From JAEUJM01 sp044221555 (GTDB lineage Bacteria; Actinomycetota; Acidimicrobiia; Acidimicrobiales; DATDAH01): 64,000 nucleotides of DNA. Position 1 is the stretch's first letter. Every line of letters begins with the position of its first letter. The stretch is from positions 101,809-165,808 of the forward strand of contig JBGAOY010000011.1 in the NCBI GenBank assembly GCA_044221555.1. The letters run 5' to 3'. A program made the position numbers and the translations under genes. The notes under the pieces were generated by a model. It searched no databases, had not been told where the DNA came from, and saw only the letters and a list, made by a program, of their open reading frames with translations. Shown in pieces: positions 62,598 through 64,000 of the stretch.

Positions 62598-64000
62598 GTG
62601 CGACGGGTGAGTGTCACTTTGCGCCGGCGCCGGCAACCGCGCCCGGCTCCCACGATCGAGGCGCCCTGCTACGCGCCGTTCGGGAACTTGTTCCTCAACG
62701 CGTTGGGCGAGGTCACCGCCTGCTGTGTGGCGCGGGACTACCCGCTGGGCAACATCGCCGAGCAGCGCCTCCCCGAGATCTGGAACGGTCCGGCGGCGGT
62801 CGCGCTGCGCCAGGCCATCGTGAACGACGACTACTCGCTCGGCTGCGGCGTCTGCGAGCGCCACATCGAGACGGACATGCCGACGATGCGGCCCGGGTAC
62901 GACTACCTGGCGTCCACCACGATGACCCCCGAGTACCCCCGATCGCTCGAGATCAACATCTCGAACTCCTGCAACCTGCAGTGCGTGATGTGCAGCGGCG
63001 ACTACTCGAGCTCGATCCGCATCCACCGCGAGGGCCGCCCCGCGTTGCCGAAGGTGTACGGCGAGGAGTTCTTCGAGGACCTGGCCGAGTTCCTGCCGCA
63101 CCTGGCCCACGTGTCGTTCACGGGGGGCGAGCCCTTCCTGGTGCCCGAGTACCCGCGCATCTGGGAGATGCTGGCCGAGGTCAATCCCGACGTGCGGGCC
63201 ATGTTCACCACCAACGGCACGCAGTGGAACGACCGGGTGGAGTACCTGTTGTCGTTGTTGCGCTTCAACGTGAACCTGTCGCTCGACGGTGGCACGAAGG
63301 AGAGCTTCGAGCGGTGCCGCGTGGGGGCCGACTGGGACGAGGTGCGGACGAACCTCGACCGGTTCCTGGACTACACGCGGCGGGTCGGCACCGAGCTCAT
63401 CATCCTCCACTGCCTGATGGCGCAGAACTACGAGGACTTCGGCGAGGTCCTCCTGCTGGGGGACGAGCTCGACGTCAAGGTCGTGGTGCACCTGGTCGAG
63501 GACCCGCCCGACTGCAGCCTCGAGCGGATGGCCGATCCCGTCGTGCACGGCACCGAGGGGTTGCGACGGTGGGGCGCGGTCCGGGCGTCGTTCATCCGGC
63601 AGGCGGAAGAGGTGCTGCCCCGGCTCGGCCGCAACGCCGCCGCGTTCGAGGCGCAGTACGAGCGGATCATGAGCGGCGTCCTGCTCGCCTCCGACCAGAC
63701 GCTCATGGGCATGCCCTGGTCGGGGCGCCACGCCTTCGACGAGGAGCGGCTGGCCGAGGAGACCGGCCAGGACGTGCGGGAGCGGTCGGAGCTCCGGGCC
63801 GTCGTCGGTCCGGGCCAGCGGCTCGTCGAGGTGTCGCCGGCGCTCGCGTCCTTGGCCGAGGCCCCGCCCGAGGAGTTCATCGGCGCGACGCTGGCAACCT
63901 TCGACCAGGCGATCGAGGCGGCCGTCGGCACCCGCGGGGAGCCGACGGTGACGGCCGCGACGGACGACTACCTCTGCCAAGAGGTCGCCTACGGCACGGC
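62598..64000 (+). CDS. Radical SAM protein, SPASM-like/rSAM/PAS-like, copy 2 (partial)
   Basis: The frame is open from GTG 62598 to the end of the window (467 codons) and aligns with copy 1 over its whole length. Cys24, Cys42-43, Cys83, Cys86 and CNLQCVMC are kept at the same numbers, as are FTGGEPFLVPEY and the C-terminal PAS-like part (AVVGPGQRLVEVSPALASLAE). The core is much more similar than the PAS part. About 28 residues should lie beyond the window. Confidence 0.85.
   Translation, partial: MRRVSVTLRRRRQPRPAPTIEAPCYAPFGNLFLNALGEVTACCVARDYPLGNIAEQRLPEIWNGPAAVALRQAIVNDDYSLGCGVCERHIETDMPTMRPGYDYLASTTMTPEYPRSLEINISNSCNLQCVMCSGDYSSSIRIHREGRPALPKVYGEEFFEDLAEFLPHLAHVSFTGGEPFLVPEYPRIWEMLAEVNPDVRAMFTTNGTQWNDRVEYLLSLLRFNVNLSLDGGTKESFERCRVGADWDEVRTNLDRFLDYTRRVGTELIILHCLMAQNYEDFGEVLLLGDELDVKVVVHLVEDPPDCSLERMADPVVHGTEGLRRWGAVRASFIRQAEEVLPRLGRNAAAFEAQYERIMSGVLLASDQTLMGMPWSGRHAFDEERLAEETGQDVRERSELRAVVGPGQRLVEVSPALASLAEAPPEEFIGATLATFDQAIEAAVGTRGEPTVTAATDDYLCQEVAYGT

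Noticed and set aside
60960..64000. Radical SAM pair as an assembly duplication
   Set aside because: The copies differ at many positions, including their promoters and PAS-like parts, so they are true paralogues.

Overview
The window is about 70% GC and almost fully coding. The gene content points to a high-GC actinobacterium, most likely of the class Acidimicrobiia. The signs are F420-type LLM and PPOX oxidoreductases, a WS/DGAT acyltransferase, DUF3566, DUF501 and DUF1707 proteins, a mycobacterium-like acyl-CoA toolkit, and many genes that appear to be leaderless. The lineage is inferred from content, not from a marker gene. The only RNA gene found is a tRNA-Leu(UAA).

Layout. 1-16 kb is housekeeping: a glutamate-synthase-domain protein, PPK2, a secreted FN3 protein, enolase (preceded by a possible leaderless 22-codon ORF), a FtsB-like protein, a three-gene ABC exporter, the small and medium subunits of a CO-dehydrogenase-type molybdenum hydroxylase (no large subunit), a MocA-like cytidylyltransferase, DUF501, Ppx/GppA, DUF3566 and an acetyltransferase. 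16-27.5 kb holds an enoyl-CoA hydratase, an epimerase/acyltransferase pair, an amidohydrolase, an MFS exporter with a minisatellite-encoded N-terminus, a RecB-family nuclease, the tRNA, an ECF sigma factor with a membrane partner, and DUF2252. 28-41 kb holds a first Ser/Thr kinase, pirin, SDRs, WS/DGAT, an HEXXH protein, an LLM/ferritin-like operon facing a TetR regulator, a second LLM enzyme and an acyl-CoA ligase.

41.2-42.9 kb is a small accessory patch: a DUF433 antitoxin with a truncated DUF5615 toxin, a secreted protein and two orphan hypothetical genes with lower GC. 43-57 kb holds an ABC-F protein, a nucleophile-less esterase-like lipoprotein, fumarase, PhoD, a second Ser/Thr kinase whose beta-propeller is frameshifted, PPOX, a degenerate dienelactone-hydrolase homologue, DUF885 and an RCC1 protein. 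57-64 kb holds a CoA-ester lyase, an AbiEi/DUF559 gene bracketed by four copies of a palindromic repeat, an acyl-CoA dehydrogenase, and a tandem pair of radical SAM proteins. The pair has an unusual order: SPASM-like domain, radical SAM core, PAS-like domain. The second copy runs off the window.

Two features run through the window. First, at least 21 start codons lie 6-8 nt downstream of a TANNNT hexamer, which is the signature of leaderless transcription; I used it to choose several starts. Second, several unrelated repeat families are present: a 60-bp hairpin array, a GGCGCC-centred hairpin, a 74/90-bp array carrying the ppx ribosome-binding site, a 39-bp in-frame minisatellite and an octamer array. 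No CRISPR array, phage or insertion sequence was seen.
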